NCBI RefSeq assembly: GCF_023343835.1
Contig: NC_064439.1
Location: forward strand, 35,038,508 to 35,102,507
From: Lagopus muta
Taxonomy: Eukaryota > Chordata > Aves > Galliformes > Phasianidae
Direction: 5' to 3'
Length of the DNA stretch: 64,000 bases
Of the stretch, positions 38,551 to 55,600 are shown one piece after another (position 1 is the first letter of the stretch; the number at the start of each line of letters is the position of its first letter). The notes below the pieces were generated by a model that searched no databases, was not told where the DNA came from, and was given only the letters and a program-made list of their open reading frames with translations. The translations under genes were made by a program, and so were the position numbers.

Positions 38551-39752
38551 GGCAGTAGACGGTAGTGGTAGCACTGGTTCAGGATACTTTACATTTTTTT
38601 CTTTTCTGCATACATTTTTTTAGTAAATAAATGCCGATAGTAGTATTTGGGAAGGAAGTGTAGGCACATCTCCAAATATGAATTTTAAATCAAAAAAGAC
38701 ATACTTACCATTAGTTATGCATCTTATAAATAATATTAGTAGGATGTTTGTGGTTGGAGGCAGTGAAAAGCCCAAAATCTTGGCACTGGATTGAGTTATC
38801 CCGGAATGGATGGGACTGAAATTCAGGATGTTTGCTGAGATCCCCATTACCCTTGAAGCACAGAGCAGGACCTACGCTTTCACTGCCTTCTCTTCTGAGC
38901 GGTCTGCATTCATGGCTAACCTATGAATAATGTCAATGCAACTGAACAATGTAATTTGCAAATAGGTGTTGTGATACAATCAGGGAAAATAATAATAATT
39001 TATTTTAAGTGGTATAATTATTTAGCGAGTCTGGAAAATTAAAGGTTAACAAAAATTAAAATTATTGCCAAAATTATTGTTTCCTAAATTACGTTTTAGC
39101 AAGTTGATCACTGTAGATAGTAAGGAAAACTGATATTAATTTTACATATGGTATATGGCATTATAAATCTCACCTATGATATGCAAAGAGTTAGTTATTT
39201 CTTAGATTATATTAGTCTGAATAAAGAATTTACAATTTCTATTCTAAGTCTGATGTCTGATTAGTTTAAATATCTTTGAATTAGTGGAATGATGCTCTGA
39301 ATATCAGGTCCCTGTCAAGAGATTTTAATGAGTATCAAGTCAGATGATTAAGATAAAATGATTCTATAGTAAACATGAAAGCTTCAGATGTCAAGTTAAC
39401 AAAGTGAAAACTCTTCCAGTAAAATAAGTAACATCAGTTGAGAGTTCAAAGGAAAGTATGGTTTCAGAGGAATAAGCAGCTTCATTAAACTCTATTAATG
39501 ATCCTTGTAGATAAATTTTGCATTTAAATTAATGCCTTACTTCCAGAGAAAGCAGTATTACTGAGCTTCAACCAGTGATGCAAAGAGATTTACATGAGCT
39601 GAACATCTGTGATTTTCTGATGACTGACCTCCTAAACAAGGGTTGTGGTTTTTTTTTAGAATTACATTAGTTGCAGATTTAGTCATTCACTTTTTCCCCC
39701 ATCTCTGTTAAATGACAGCTGTTTGAATTAAATTCATTCTTTATCCTTACAG

Positions 39753-39884
39753 GGTCTTCATTCTGGTGCCTATTGGATATTGTTCCTATAAAGAATGAAA
39801 AAGGAGATGTAGTACTATTTCTGGCCTCTTTCAAAGATATAACAGACACAAAAGTGAAGATTGTTGCAGAAGACAAAAAGGAAG
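39753..39884 (+). CDS. KCNH8: KCNH8 coding exon 3 (PAS/PAC C-terminal part)
   Basis: The exon has 43 full codons plus split codons at both ends and completes the PAS fold begun in the previous exon. The joined split codon is glycine (G|GG), followed by [20 protein letters not shown] and [15 protein letters not shown]. The [15 protein letters not shown] signature is the PAC-type beta-strand region of ELK channels. The acceptor is a good pyrimidine tract ending ttatccttacag. The donor is the weak gtttgt after AAG. No better GT keeps both the frame and the following exon's sequence, so this boundary is supported by homology and phase rather than donor strength. The 132 bp exon is phase 1-1. Proximal-linker residues KIVAEDKKE close it; they vary more between species than the PAS core. 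Confidence 0.94.
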
Positions 39885-39995
39885 GTTTGTGTGAATTGAA
39901 ACAAACATTGATAATGCAGTTTTTTGAGCGTCATAGTTACACTGCTCTCTTTCATTCATTGTCCAATACAAAGATTTGCTAGAGCTCCAAATAAT

Positions 39996-40077
39996 AGATT
40001 AATATATATCCATAGATATATTATATTAGATATAATAGACATATTAGATATAATCCATAGATTAATATAATCCATAG
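39996..40077. repeat. AT-rich patch with imperfect ~20 bp repeats
   Basis: The unit agattaatatatatccatag (39996-40015) recurs as agattaatataatccatag (40059-40077). Between them ttagatataat occurs twice. The patch begins 14 bp after the stop that ends exon 3 read-through. Confidence 0.8.
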
Positions 40078-41261
40078 CTACTAACAGGCATGTAGCATGT
40101 ACCACATATTAACATAAATATGGGTGTGTGTTCTGTTTAAATGTATTTAAAAATATTTTTAATGTTCAGTGAGTGAAATCCATTGCACAATGATCAGTTA
40201 TATTATTGGATTTTATTTTCACAGTTTTTATGGCTAAATAATACTTATAATTTTTCAGAGGTTAGGGAACCAAAAAGGGAATGCATAGATACTTTCCATG
40301 AGATACATGGAGTTTTTTATGGTATTTTTTGGTGTATCTTTTACACTTAGATTTTATGAATGGGAAGTTATTCCAAGTTCCTTTAATTTCTATGTTTCTT
40401 AGAAGGCTTACCTAAAAAAATTCCTTCATATTCATTGTTTCCTAAGTTTTTTGTAGAACCACTAGCATTTCACCAATATTTTTTGTTGAGGCATTCTCAG
40501 GTTGTATCTCCAATAGTCTTTTCCAGGCTCACTCTTTCTCATCTTTGATACTGTTCGTCTCTTATGTAATATCTTGTTCTCTTTGTACTTTCACGATAAC
40601 ATCATCCTGATATTTATCTCCTGGCTTAATGGAAGCTGTTTTATTGCTTTCTTTTTACTTGTGGATTGTCTTTTTATTTTACAGACCACAAGAGTTCATA
40701 TCCTCTTCAATGATCTGCAGAACTTTTGTCTCTTTTATCTCATCTGTTCACACAACTTCAGTTGCTCCTTTCTGCCAATGTATCTGCAAAAGTCCACATA
40801 TTTCCCTTTACCCAGCCCAAATGCCAGAAGTTGTCAATGACGTTTTCATTTGAATACAAAGTATTATGATAAAATATAATACTCATATAATATTCGTTTT
40901 TAATACAAACTTAACAGATATTTTACTTCTAGTAAAATCAGCCTTTTCAACCAGTGGATAGAACCATTAAATTTGTTCTGAGGCTTTCAGATGAGAAAAA
41001 GGGAAAAATGTGTACAACAGTGTTTAAGAAGTGTTGTTACAAACAATTCTCATATGCCTCTTTTTTTTTTTTCTTTTCCCTAAACCTAATTAACCATTCT
41101 TCTTCCTTCCCCTACCTGATTCACCATTTATCATGGCAGTGTTCTTAGAGGTCACAGTTTTTCAATAATGTCATTTTGCTTTCAATACTGCAACATTCAA
41201 TATTGTACAGAGAAGCCCATGCCTGCCCCAAGCATTTAGGATATATCTCACTAGCCCTCAG

Positions 41262-41500
41262 CCTACTGGCAGTGCTCCTCCTGATGCAGCTCATGATGCT
41301 GTTACCCTTCCATACCACGAGGGCACATTGCAGGCAGGTAGACGGCTACCAGAACATACAAGTTTTGATTGGCAAGCTGTTTGCCTGTTATTTGACCCCT
41401 ATGCTGTCTTACCATATGTTTTTTTTTCTCCCTAGGGATTACACCATCTTGTTCTCCCTTGTAACTTCTGTTTTAAAGGCTCCCTTATCAAGTTAGCCTG
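41262..41500 (-). mobile_element. possible degenerate CR1 fragment
   Basis: The region is GC-richer than its surroundings and contains gatgcagctcatgatgctgt, tacccttccataccacgag and ggcacattgcaggcagg. These resemble the antisense CR1 RT stretch (the 'ccaggatgc...ttggcc...gcacactgctggc' type) as remembered. The match is weak and the ends are undefined. It may instead be unrelated sequence; the open frame over 41176-41496 is probably a by-product. Confidence 0.35.
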
Positions 41501-42633
41501 CCTCCTGGCAAAAATGCTCTTATCCCAGCAGTAAATATGAATGAAAAGTTGGACTACTTGATGGATTAAACTCAGTTACAGTGTTATGGGTTAACAGGCT
41601 GGCCTTTTCTCACTTGCAATTAAATCTTAGGCCTGTATGAATTTCATAGAAATCAGCTTTATTTGGATTATGCATCATTTATTGGAAGGAGGGGGCATTC
41701 TTTTCAGTAGGCCAGAAGTGAAAAACCCCATGTCAACCATTTTGCATTTCATATTTTTATGTTAAAAAAATGCCTGTTGTAGGCAGGGGTAGGTTCTTAT
41801 AACAAAATCTGTAATATGTAGATTGATTATTCTGTCTAATTACTTTCAGCTACTTCCTGACTGCTTAAGTTACAGCAGTGAGTATTCAGAGCACAAACTT
41901 TAGTTTCAGAACACCTTATGCTTCTCAGGAAGCACTCACCTAGATGTACATTATTTAAAGCTGGTAGAATTGTTTCAGGATGCACCATGCAGTTCTGTTG
42001 ATGCAAGGAGTAGGATAGAACAGTTTGACTCCTCTGCTCAAAGGAACTGCATGCTGTGGAAACCTTTGTCCTTTAATGACTCTATTACATCTTCTCTGGG
42101 ATGACTTTGCTCCTGGCTGACCATCAGAGTAGGAAGAATTTGCATCTCTTGCCTTCAGTAAAGAGAAACTGCTTTTATCCTGGTTAGTGCATAAGAGTTC
42201 AAACACCTAGGGGACACCTAAGTCTTTATTCCTGAACATGCAAATGAGCATATAGATGCTTTCTCTCTCCCTTTTCTGCCTTCTCTATGCAAGCAAATAT
42301 GTTGTATCAGAATCTTTAGAAGTGTTGATCTTTGTGGCTATTAGTTTAGCTTTATACCAAGTGTTAAATGAGTGGCAGCTCTCAGAGCAGCAAGGGATAT
42401 GTTTTGAACATGAGCAAGGGGCATCCTTTGTGCCATATGTGGAAATCAAAACAACAACAACAACAAAAAAGCAAACTGTGATTCTTTGGAAAACATTAAG
42501 AAGGCAATATGTTCTCTGAAATATATTGTAATAACGATAAGATATATGCATTAGCAGCCAAATAGCTCATTTGACTTATTGCATCCTAGTAAACTAATGC
42601 AAGTATTCCTTGATTTCTCTTTTAAGTCGAGTT

Positions 42634-42862
42634 ACAGAATCATAGAATCATAGGTGTTGGAAGAGGCCTCCGGGGATTATCGAGTCCAACTCCCCTGCTA
42701 AAACAGGTTCACCAGAGTCAATTGAGCAGGAAAATGTTCAGAAGGTTCTTGAATATCTTCAGAGGAGAGTCCACAGCCTCTCTGGAAAGCTTGTCCCAGT
42801 TCTTTACCATCACAGTAAAGTTATTTCACATTTACATGGAACTGTGTTTGCAAATTATGAGC
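42634..42862 (-). mobile_element. CR1 LINE 3' fragment, ~230 bp
   Basis: In + orientation it begins cagaatcatagaatcatagg, then ttggaagaggcctccgggg and gagtccaactcccctgctaa, the reverse complement of a CR1 3' end. Next comes ttgaatatcttcagaggag and ccacagcctctctggaaag. The right edge fades into AT-rich DNA near 42862. It lies inside intron 3, antisense to the channel gene. Confidence 0.9.
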
Positions 42863-45800
42863 TCCGTAGGGGTTTTTTTGTTGTTGTTGTTGATTTGTTT
42901 TCTTTTTTGGTTGGGTTTTTTTTTCTTCTTTTTTTTTAGCTTGTTTTAAATATTTTGTTATTCAGTTTCTTGGTTTCATGTTTGTTGGACTTGGCTGATG
43001 ATAAACAGTGTAAAATGTCTGCAGTGTTTCTTTTTAGACTTTGCTATTTAAGGATTTCAGACTGATAGCAGACATCATGAAAGAAACAGTCACTGTGTTT
43101 AGTATGTGCACTGCCAATTAGAAAAGCTCTTCACAGTTTTGTATGTCGTATGTTGTGTTTTGGGGCTGGAGGGAGTTAGCTGTGAAAACCTTTATAATGT
43201 CTTATTTCTGTTGGAATATTTGGAAAAGTAAGAAATGCCTTTCAAGTCATTTCTCGAGTCTAGACATAGCCTAATGTCTTAGATTTTATGAATTAGAATA
43301 TCATGAGGATTAGAATTCATATTGCACATGTACTCTGTCCTCAGAAATACAATTGAAGGGATTTGGGACATTTGAAGAATTCACCTGTAGTTGCAGCTAT
43401 ACTAAATGTAATTCATGCACAAATGAAGTTCTCCTCAGAGCAACTTTGAAGTCCTGTGAAGACTCAGTAAAAATGTCTGTCAAAAGCAAGTTTGGTCTGG
43501 CTGTAGCTAAGACAGTTTTACAGCTGCTAGCTGTTCACTGTACCTTGTATAATTAAAATTGTAAAACTGTTTTATCACCTTTCACTTTCCTGTTCTGAAA
43601 ATCTCATTCCTTGAGAGAGAGTTTCTTGGTATTCCAGCGACTATATGAAGCCAAAAATATAGTTTTTTCAAGTTAGCTCTTTAAGCTACTTTTTAAAAAA
43701 AGAAAAGAAAAGAAAAAATGAAAATCTCCTAGAGTTTACCTTTAGGCAAGTTGTCCTGAGCATACTGTTTTTACAGGTGACAGATCTGGCTTTAGAATCC
43801 TAGTGAGAAAACTATAATTTACCAGCCTCAGTAATGAGATGGCAAGTTAACTTTTTCAATGCAGTAACACAATAGTTATGTTGGAGTTTGAATCTGTTAC
43901 TTCACTATAACAGACTGTACCTTTTCAGGAGAAACCTGGGAGCAGGTTGTAGCAGTGAAATAGTTTAAAATCAGCTTATCTTTAGAGTTCTGCTGGACTT
44001 CAGTCTGTCGTTGAAGAAGCTGATAAATGTCTACTTGAATTTTTATTTTTCTTTCTGTTCTAAATTTTATGTGATAGATACAAATACCAGCTTCCGAAAA
44101 GGAGCACTTATTTTCTTATTTAAAAGTGTACACCCTTCAATGATCAAAGTGAAAGTGGACAGAAATATTTGGGTTACTTTCCCCTGACTCTGACACCCCA
44201 CACCTTTTCTTTTTTTGATGTTGGAGTAGTCAGCAGCTTATCTGACAAGTATAATATGACCGTTGAATTTTACCTGAAGTCATAGTATTAAAATTATAAA
44301 AATCTTACTATTCTTCCTGTGTAAAAAAATTGGTCTGTAATAGCTCTTCAGCTGGTATGTGCTTTCAGTATATCTTATTAAATCAGTTAATCAGTTAACG
44401 GAGAAGTGGCTAGAGGTTATCCTGGAGCTTAATAACTTAGCTAATAGTTCTGTGAGTATTTGGCTGGTTTTGACAGAAAGAATGTGTATTACTGCTTTTA
44501 TTCTGTCTTAATACCAAAGAGGTTTGTATCTGTTCTTTACTGCTGATGTGCTCTATCCCAGAGAATAATGCCCCAGAGTTAGCAAAAAGGTTTTAAAAAT
44601 CCTGGAAACAGTCATACCACCTTTCCACAAAGTCTCGCTTTTGAAGCTTTTTATATTGTTCCAAAATCTATTCATACCATTTGACTCCAATATTGTCCCT
44701 ATTTTTGGGGGGTGAAACTGTCTATGAAATGAATTTTGACTTCACGATACTGCGTATGATTAAATACTATTGTGTTTCCTGTAGATATCATTGGATTTAT
44801 TCTGTGGCATGTTGTAGACTGCTCATGGGTATCCGTGCAAAGAAAGACTCTTTCTGCTATGGTTTTCCTTATCTTATGATGGGAGTTTCTCAATACTTGT
44901 TTTAAAAGGAAAAAGTAAATACTGCACTTTTTACAGGAAGCCTTGCATGGCTATAAGATTAGAAAGTGACTGAGAAATCCTTTAATGAATGATTTGTTGA
45001 ATCCAGTTTTGAAAACAAACAATATTCCAGCTAACATCATCTCACTGTGCAATCATGCCAAGTCTCTCGATTATTCTACCCTTAGAGAAATGCAAAGGAA
45101 AATTTTGTGTAGTGTGTGGAGAATACAGCAGCAGCAGAGATCGTGCCACTTCTGTGATTTGAGAAGGGGAGGGCCCAGATGGAGGTAGTTTGAAGTCCTG
45201 ACATTACCATTCTTTTCCACAGTGCTTCAGCATGTACATGGAGCATTATCATGGACCTCTTCAAGTCTTTCTATACCTGGAAGCTTTTAAGCAAAGAGTA
45301 TCTGTTTGTCCTGTTCTACCTTGTTGTTGTTGTTCAAATTAGAATCTCATTCATATATTTAGAAAGTATATAACTTTCGTGACAAAATTTTCTTTCTGAG
45401 AGCTGGCATTTCATGCTGTTTCAGTTCATCAGTAACATACAGTTTTAAATAAGGAAATACATATAAAAATGTGTTTAGCTCATCTGCTAACTTATCCATT
45501 TCTGTGTGTATGTTAGCAAAATTTTTGTTTGTGCCACGTACTTCCCTCGGACATCCAAAGATAAAAAGTTTTCTTATTATCATTGTGCTGCACCTTTATG
45601 CAAAACTACTTACAGAACTATAAAATACATTTTTTAATAAACCTAAGAAGTTGACTTTTCCCAGCTAGTAGGCACTTTAGGATTGATTGTCCATGTAAAA
45701 GTAGAATCGTCACATTGTAACACACTGCTTTTCTGCAGAAATCTTCCTTGCAAGTTGTTTTGAGACATCTATACTATCCTCCCTAAATCCATCTGGTGGA

Positions 45801-48800
45801 TGGTCAGGTTTGCTGCATGTAGTGTGCTTATATGGACATATTTACAATGTATGAAGGAAAGTCAATGTATCTTACCCTCGCCTATCAGCTACACAAGCAA
45901 ACAGAACAGCTGTGGCAAGCAGGTGGTTAAGGTTGGATATAAATAATTGTATAGATTTAAAAATAAAATAATAAAGCAAGTATGGTCTTGCCCAGGGTGG
46001 TTAAGTCTATTGTTTCAATAGCTACTGCTGAGAGATCCAAATCTGTAGCCTCACAGTCTGTTATGTGTGTTCCACTGTTTGCAGTAGAACTATTTTATGT
46101 GGATAGTTACTCAGGTGTGCATGTATTTCCAGAGCAAATCCCCAGACTGTTTGACCTTCCCCCTCTATACCTCATAAAACAAAAAATACCAACCATTAAA
46201 AAAGCATTTGCATTTTCTTGTGTTTTCTGTGGGCCTGACAAGTTTATAAGAATTCTCAAGGTCTTATGAGAGTACAGTTAAGACTGACAGAGAGGAGGAG
46301 GAGTTAGCTGCTTTTCTTAGAAAAGACTTCTGAGATTGTCACAGTGGTGAGTATGTTGCTATAGTTAATCTCATTTAAAAAAAAAAAAAAAGCATAACAG
46401 AGAAAGGCATCACAAGGTGTGAAAAAACATATTGCCACTTTTCTCATCAAAGAAAGGGGGGGTTAATGATAATTTGCAAAGCTGCTTCCTATTTTAAAGT
46501 AGGGATTATAATCACACAGGGATAATGTGTAGAAGTGCCAGGCAATGGAGCCCCTAACAAGCTTTTTTTTAGAACACTAATTTCTTACAGCAGTTGAGGA
46601 GATGAGAAATCCTTTTGATTTTATGTTTATCTCATGCTCAAATAAAAGCATTTAAAGTACCTTCCTGCTGATGGTTGTATTCACTGGGTGTTTGTTTGTT
46701 TTTCCTAAAAACAGCAATGAAAAGACAAATCTGTCAGACATCTAATAATTTTTAAGTATTAAGAAGAAACAGCTTTATATTCATAAAAATAAATAAACTG
46801 TCTTCTTCAGAATAGTGATCAGTAAACAGATATGGAACAGAGTGAAGGTTATTGATAATAATCACACACATATCAAAGATGCAGGCAGTGAACAAAATAG
46901 TTTAGTAAGTATTAACATTACCTCTTTTCCTAAAGGCACTAGGAAGATCAGAAAGTAGGAGAAATCACAAACTTCATTAACTGATTTATGTTATGAGTTA
47001 TTGACGTGCTCTAGTAATGGAATTGTCTAATGATATAATACCTACAAAGCCAATTTGTATTCTTTGATTGTTAATACCATAAAAATCTTTTTCAGCTTAA
47101 AGGGAAAAACGATAGCAGTTTGTAATGAATTTTACACTTTCCTTTTCTATCCTTGCTTTGTTGTTTCTAGGAGTAGATTGGATTTTGTTAGAGAAAAGAT
47201 AGCATTAATATCTTACATACGGTGGAATCACTGTGATGAAAGTCACTTGCTATGCAAAAAAATGTAGATATTTTGATTCTAAGTGCCTTATGCTCCACAA
47301 TCCAGGTATGTTAATGAATAAAAGGTCTAGCAACTGGAATGTTAAACCTATGTAGGAGAAATTAGATCTGTCTAAACCAATTATTATCAATCCAATGGCG
47401 TATAAAATGCAACTCTGAACTTAGGTGCTAGTAAGAACAAAGCTGACAGCATAAACCAATTGTTTGTTCATGGCTTGAATGTTGTATGTTATTCTGGAAG
47501 AAGAAACTACTGAAATAACTGCCATAGCAGCATAGCCCTGTATTACTGAGGCTGCTGAGAATATTTGAAAAAACACAAACTGAAGGCACTGTGCCTGCTG
47601 TATGCAATGCAACGTGGTTCTCATTCCATATCACCGAGGCTGTTGTATCTATCACCCACCAGCAAAGTCTACCTTGTGCTTTGTAAGTTAAAGACCTAAA
47701 AGGCATTCAGTATGAGACACTGTGAGGACCAAGCCTTTGGTGGAAGAGTCTGGAAAATGTTGTCAGCCATAAACTAGGCAAGGATATTTTTTTGCTTTCT
47801 CAGCCTGCTTGTATCATTTCTGAAGCATGTTTTATTGATTACTTCAGGAGGCAGCAGATTGAACTGAATGGCTTTATCCGGAATGGCTGTCTAGGTCAAG
47901 AAACAAAAGAAAGAGAGGCCTGCAGAAAGTTTCAAAAAGAATTTTAAATTGAAACGGCAAAACTATACTACAGCTATCCAAACCTATAGTGGAGACCTAA
48001 TTCAACAGACTCAGCTGTTTTGTTCAGAGAAGCAGATAAAGTGTAAAATTACACTTTTTTTTTTTAATTCATGTTTTATACAGTTTGATCATTAAGACAT
48101 AAAGTTTTTAAAAAATTCTGTAAGTATTTTCCAACCTTTTTTACCCTTCTTTGTTTCACTTTCATTCTTTGGAGGCACAAAATAGAAATGGGAAATCTGC
48201 AGTAAGAAGTATGAAGCTTCTCCTTCCACTTTTGATAGTTTTCTTTTGAGTTTTAATTTTTGTTTTGCAGTGTATTTTTTTTTTTTTATTTTTTTTTTTA
48301 CCCTTTCTCTTCTTTACTGACATAAAAAATCCTCATATGGATAGGGTTTTTCTATGGATTAATTGAAGCTTTCTTCATGGAGAAGTTTGGAAAGTTTGGT
48401 ATTCTAACTTTTTCCCTGTTTATGCTTCTACTCTGAAGAGACAAAAAACACATCAATTTTCTAGAATTCAGATCTTTCATAGACAGGTTTCAAGATTTAG
48501 CTATTTTGCTTGTTATTTATTTCTGGCTGTACTGTTTTTTCTTCCCTACCTAATTAATATGCATTGAACTGACTTTAATTAAACCTGTTTGACAGATAGC
48601 TTATTTCTTTATTCTCATAATTTCTTTTTTTCAGAATAATGATGTATTGCAGAGTCACAGGAGTTGCTTTGAATTTACTGCTGTATAAGCAAGAAGAAAA
48701 AACATGATCTCATGATTTACAATTATAGATATCTGAATCGAGAGAAAAACCACAAAGCTTTCAAAGCAGTGCTCATTCTTTAATGGATTTCATGTCATCA

Positions 48801-49043
48801 AAAAACATGTCAAGTGATTATGCCTGTGATCGTGTGAAAAGAAAATTAGAAATCCAGAAGCCTCAAATTAAAAATTGCATATTACTACTAATAAGCAGCT
48901 TTTCAAGTTAACACATTCTGATATCGTGGTTTGTTTTAAAATGCAAAGCAATACAGAATTTTGCTTGTTTGTTTAGATTTTGTTTTGATTCTGTGTGTTT
49001 TGTTTTGTTTTAAAAAATAAATCCAGGTGCTCCCCTCCCCCTC

Positions 49044-49081
49044 AAAAAAAAAAAAAAAAAAAAGAAAAAAATAAATAAAAT
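49044..49081. repeat. poly-A/A-rich tract next to exon 4
   Basis: A21 is followed by gaaaaaaataaataaaa. The tract ends 73 bp before the exon 4 acceptor, an unusual base composition so close to a splice site, and is preceded by ctcccctccccctc. Confidence 0.9.
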
Positions 49082-49123
49082 GAAAGTAGCTCAGTTCGCA
49101 AAGGTTGAAGTGCAGTTTCCTGA

Positions 49124-52640
<3,517 letters not shown>

Positions 52641-55600
52641 TGAGTTGCTTTTCTGTTGTTTTATTGTTGTTGTTGTTGCTTGTTTTACTTCTAAGTTTTA
52701 ATGCGATAGAGGAAATATACTTTCATGATTTGAAAATTAATGAATTTTAGTTGTATAGTTTGAGAATTTATTTGAATTTTTGATTAACTGTTTATGTACA
52801 TTAAATTGCTTCAGGTAGTCTTGCTATTTCTCAAAAAGTAGTTTGAACTTAATGTTCACAATCCTTCTCTTACCTTGTGGATGCCTAAGAGTTTTCTGAA
52901 ACACCAATCACAGTTTGCCCATGAATTACAATGAAGTTATTTATAACACATCTTTTTCTTATTTCAGTTTTGCAAGCACTTATACAAACACAGACTACAA
53001 GTTGAAAATCACTAATATTTTAAGATTAAAACTCTTATTACAGTAATGCCAATGTGCAGTGTTGATATTCTATACTGACAGCTGGAATAACATTTAAGAT
53101 GTTGCATCTTGGCATCTGATCCTTTCTCTAAACTTTTATTCCATTGACCTTGTTTAATATTTATGCCTCTAATGAATTAAAAGGAAAACAAAGTGATGCC
53201 TAATAGCAAAGAAAGTTTGGCAGAGGAATTTTTTATTATCTTTTATTCATTTCTTTATGAATCTAGAAAAGAACCCCTGGCTAGGGTCACATAGATGTTG
53301 TATTTTCTGTTATTCTTTTACCACTAAATCACTGTTTGCTGTCACACTGACAATCAAATCTTTTGAAAATATGCAGGTGAAGAAGTCATTTGAAAGAAAA
53401 AAAAAAAAAAAAGCAAAGCTGAACATGTCTTTCTTGAAAGTGAAAAGAATTGGGAAAGATTCTAATAGATAAAGAAAATGAATAAAATAATAAAATCTCC
53501 CTAATGTTTAACATTGTTTCCTATTTTACTTTTTTCTATTTTTTTCCTGAAAAAATGTGACAGCAATGTTACAATCTTCCCTAAGAAAACTGAAGACTGA
53601 AAGTTAAATATTAAATATTAAGCAACAACTCCGATTGTCTTTAGTTTAATAGAAGATTTTCTTATGAAAATTTTGAAGAGTTTATTTAATCTCTCTGTTT
53701 AATATAGACAGAAAAACCCACAGATACTTTGCTGATGGAACAATCAGATGTCAATATGGATAAACATTTGTATTTTCTCCTTTTTATTGATTTGCTGTTA
53801 TACTTATTGTGCAGTTTTCCTCTTTGTGCTCCCTGTTACATCTTGGCTGACTCCCAAGTTAACGCAACTGATCCATATTGAATTACACAACAGTATTGCA
53901 GTAAGAAATCTGTGTTCTGCAACACAGATCACAGAGGATCAGTTTTTGTGCTGTGCACAAAGACCATATTTATGAGTCCAGTGAGCCATAAATGACTCCA
54001 TGTTACATTTTAAAGAATTCAATATGAAATTATTCTACTTGATCTACCTGGGAGTCTTTTTATGTTTATTAAAATCATAGACTCAAGGCTAAGATATTTT
54101 GCTAGTAGTTGTACTCTTAAACACACACAGGTGTAGATTACAAGTCTGTGCTATGAATGTGACTGTTAGAATCTGAGTATGAGAATTTAATATGGGCCTA
54201 TCTAATTTATGTACATTAGTGTTCATTTGTAGCAACACAGATGGTGTATTGCTCAGTGCAACTTTTTTTTGTTATATCCTTTGCAGTAAACAGAATTTTA
54301 GTAAGTCAAAATCCATAGTATCTCTGTGATCAATAAAATAGTTGGGTATGAAAAATGAAAGTAAGTTATTCTATCAGTTTTACTTGATATTTTCCGGTTA
54401 GACTGTTAGCTCCATCATCCAGGAAACCAAACTGTGCTTATAACTAAATAAATTTTTAAAAAAATGTTGTAAATGTGAGAAAATATTTATTTGAATAGCT
54501 AATATTATTTGTAAGCCAACACTGCACTATAACGTAATAATTTTTCTCCTCCAGTTATACTAATGCCTTGATTTTTCCCAAATTAATTGTGGAAAAGGAT
54601 TATGGAACATTCAGTAAAAGATCATACTGCATTTAAATCTCTGCATTAAATTTAAAGAAAATTGTATATTTATAGTAATATCTCAGTGGTCCCTTCCATT
54701 AAAATATTGAATGAATGTCTAAGAACCAGAGTAACTGTATTAAGAGTGGTAAGATTAACAGTATGCATAATTTTAAATATAAGTTTCAGGGCATTGCTGC
54801 ACTGCAGCTCTTCAAAAAGTTAATGAAAAGTGTTCAGTAAAACTATGACACTTCCATTTGAGTTGGTCAATGGGAAAATGCCTGAGGTGGGGTCTTCAGC
54901 TACTTTACAGCCCTGTAATCATGGCTTGAGGCATAACAGCTCTGTAATCATGGACTGAGCAGCAGGAGTCTATCTTCTCAGATTTCATTCAGATTTCTCA
55001 GAACGTGGGATAATATTCTTTTTACTCATGCAACTTGCTTAAACTCTTATTTGGATTTGGAAGGCCCTACTTTTTACCTATGTTATCAAAGGAAGCAGAG
55101 TCATGACAATAAAAAGGAAAGATGTTGTCTGCACATCAGTTTAAGGGAAAGAACAAGATAGAGGCCTTTATGCAGAAGAATTTGAATAAATATGCTGGCT
55201 AAAAATATATATTTTAGGCTTATCCAATATGCAATTCAGTATATGCATAAGCATGATAAAAATACGTATGAAAGTGTTCATCTGATTTAGGGTACTTATC
55301 AGTAGTAGTATTGATCTGAATTAAATTATTTATGAAAAAGGAATATAGCTGGCTAGAGGTTTGCCTGTCTTAAAGACCTCTAAAGAATAAACAGAAGATT
55401 AATAATAATTAAAACCTAGTATATGATGTCTTTGGGGAAGGTGCTGGAGATAGAATGTAATTAAAGCTTTTCAAAAAAAGTTAAAATTATTAAGTTGAAT
55501 TACAGCTTAAAGTATTTTTCACTTGATGTTTCCTGTATGTGCTAGTGTTTTGATAAATTGTGTGATGCATTGTTTGAACACACGCTTAGATCTCTTTCCC

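Larger units (their letters stand above)
25301..39752 (+). other. KCNH8: KCNH8 intron 2
   Basis: This is a 14,452 bp phase-1 intron between the two PAS exons, with a gtaagt donor and a ttatccttacag acceptor. If it were read through, the upstream frame would stop at 25383. It contains two tandemly oriented + strand CR1 3' fragments (32298-32514 and 32926-33136), poly-A at 30994-31018, poly-T at 27830-27846, 32850-32875 and 34634-34648, a C16T15 tract at 38083-38113, and a perfect everted nuclear-receptor-type palindrome at 36953-36969. About 28730-29540 is somewhat GC-richer with an 87-codon minus-strand frame (29140-29403) that I do not recognise. Otherwise nothing was identified. Confidence 0.85.

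Noticed and set aside
40574..40853. Two overlapping hydrophobic open frames read as a membrane protein
   Set aside because: The hydrophobicity comes from T-rich codons. The frames overlap each other with no start context, and no homology was recognised.
41176..41496. 106-codon open frame with a Leu-rich helix
   Set aside because: The Leu-rich stretch falls in a segment that looks like degraded antisense CR1. There is no other support.
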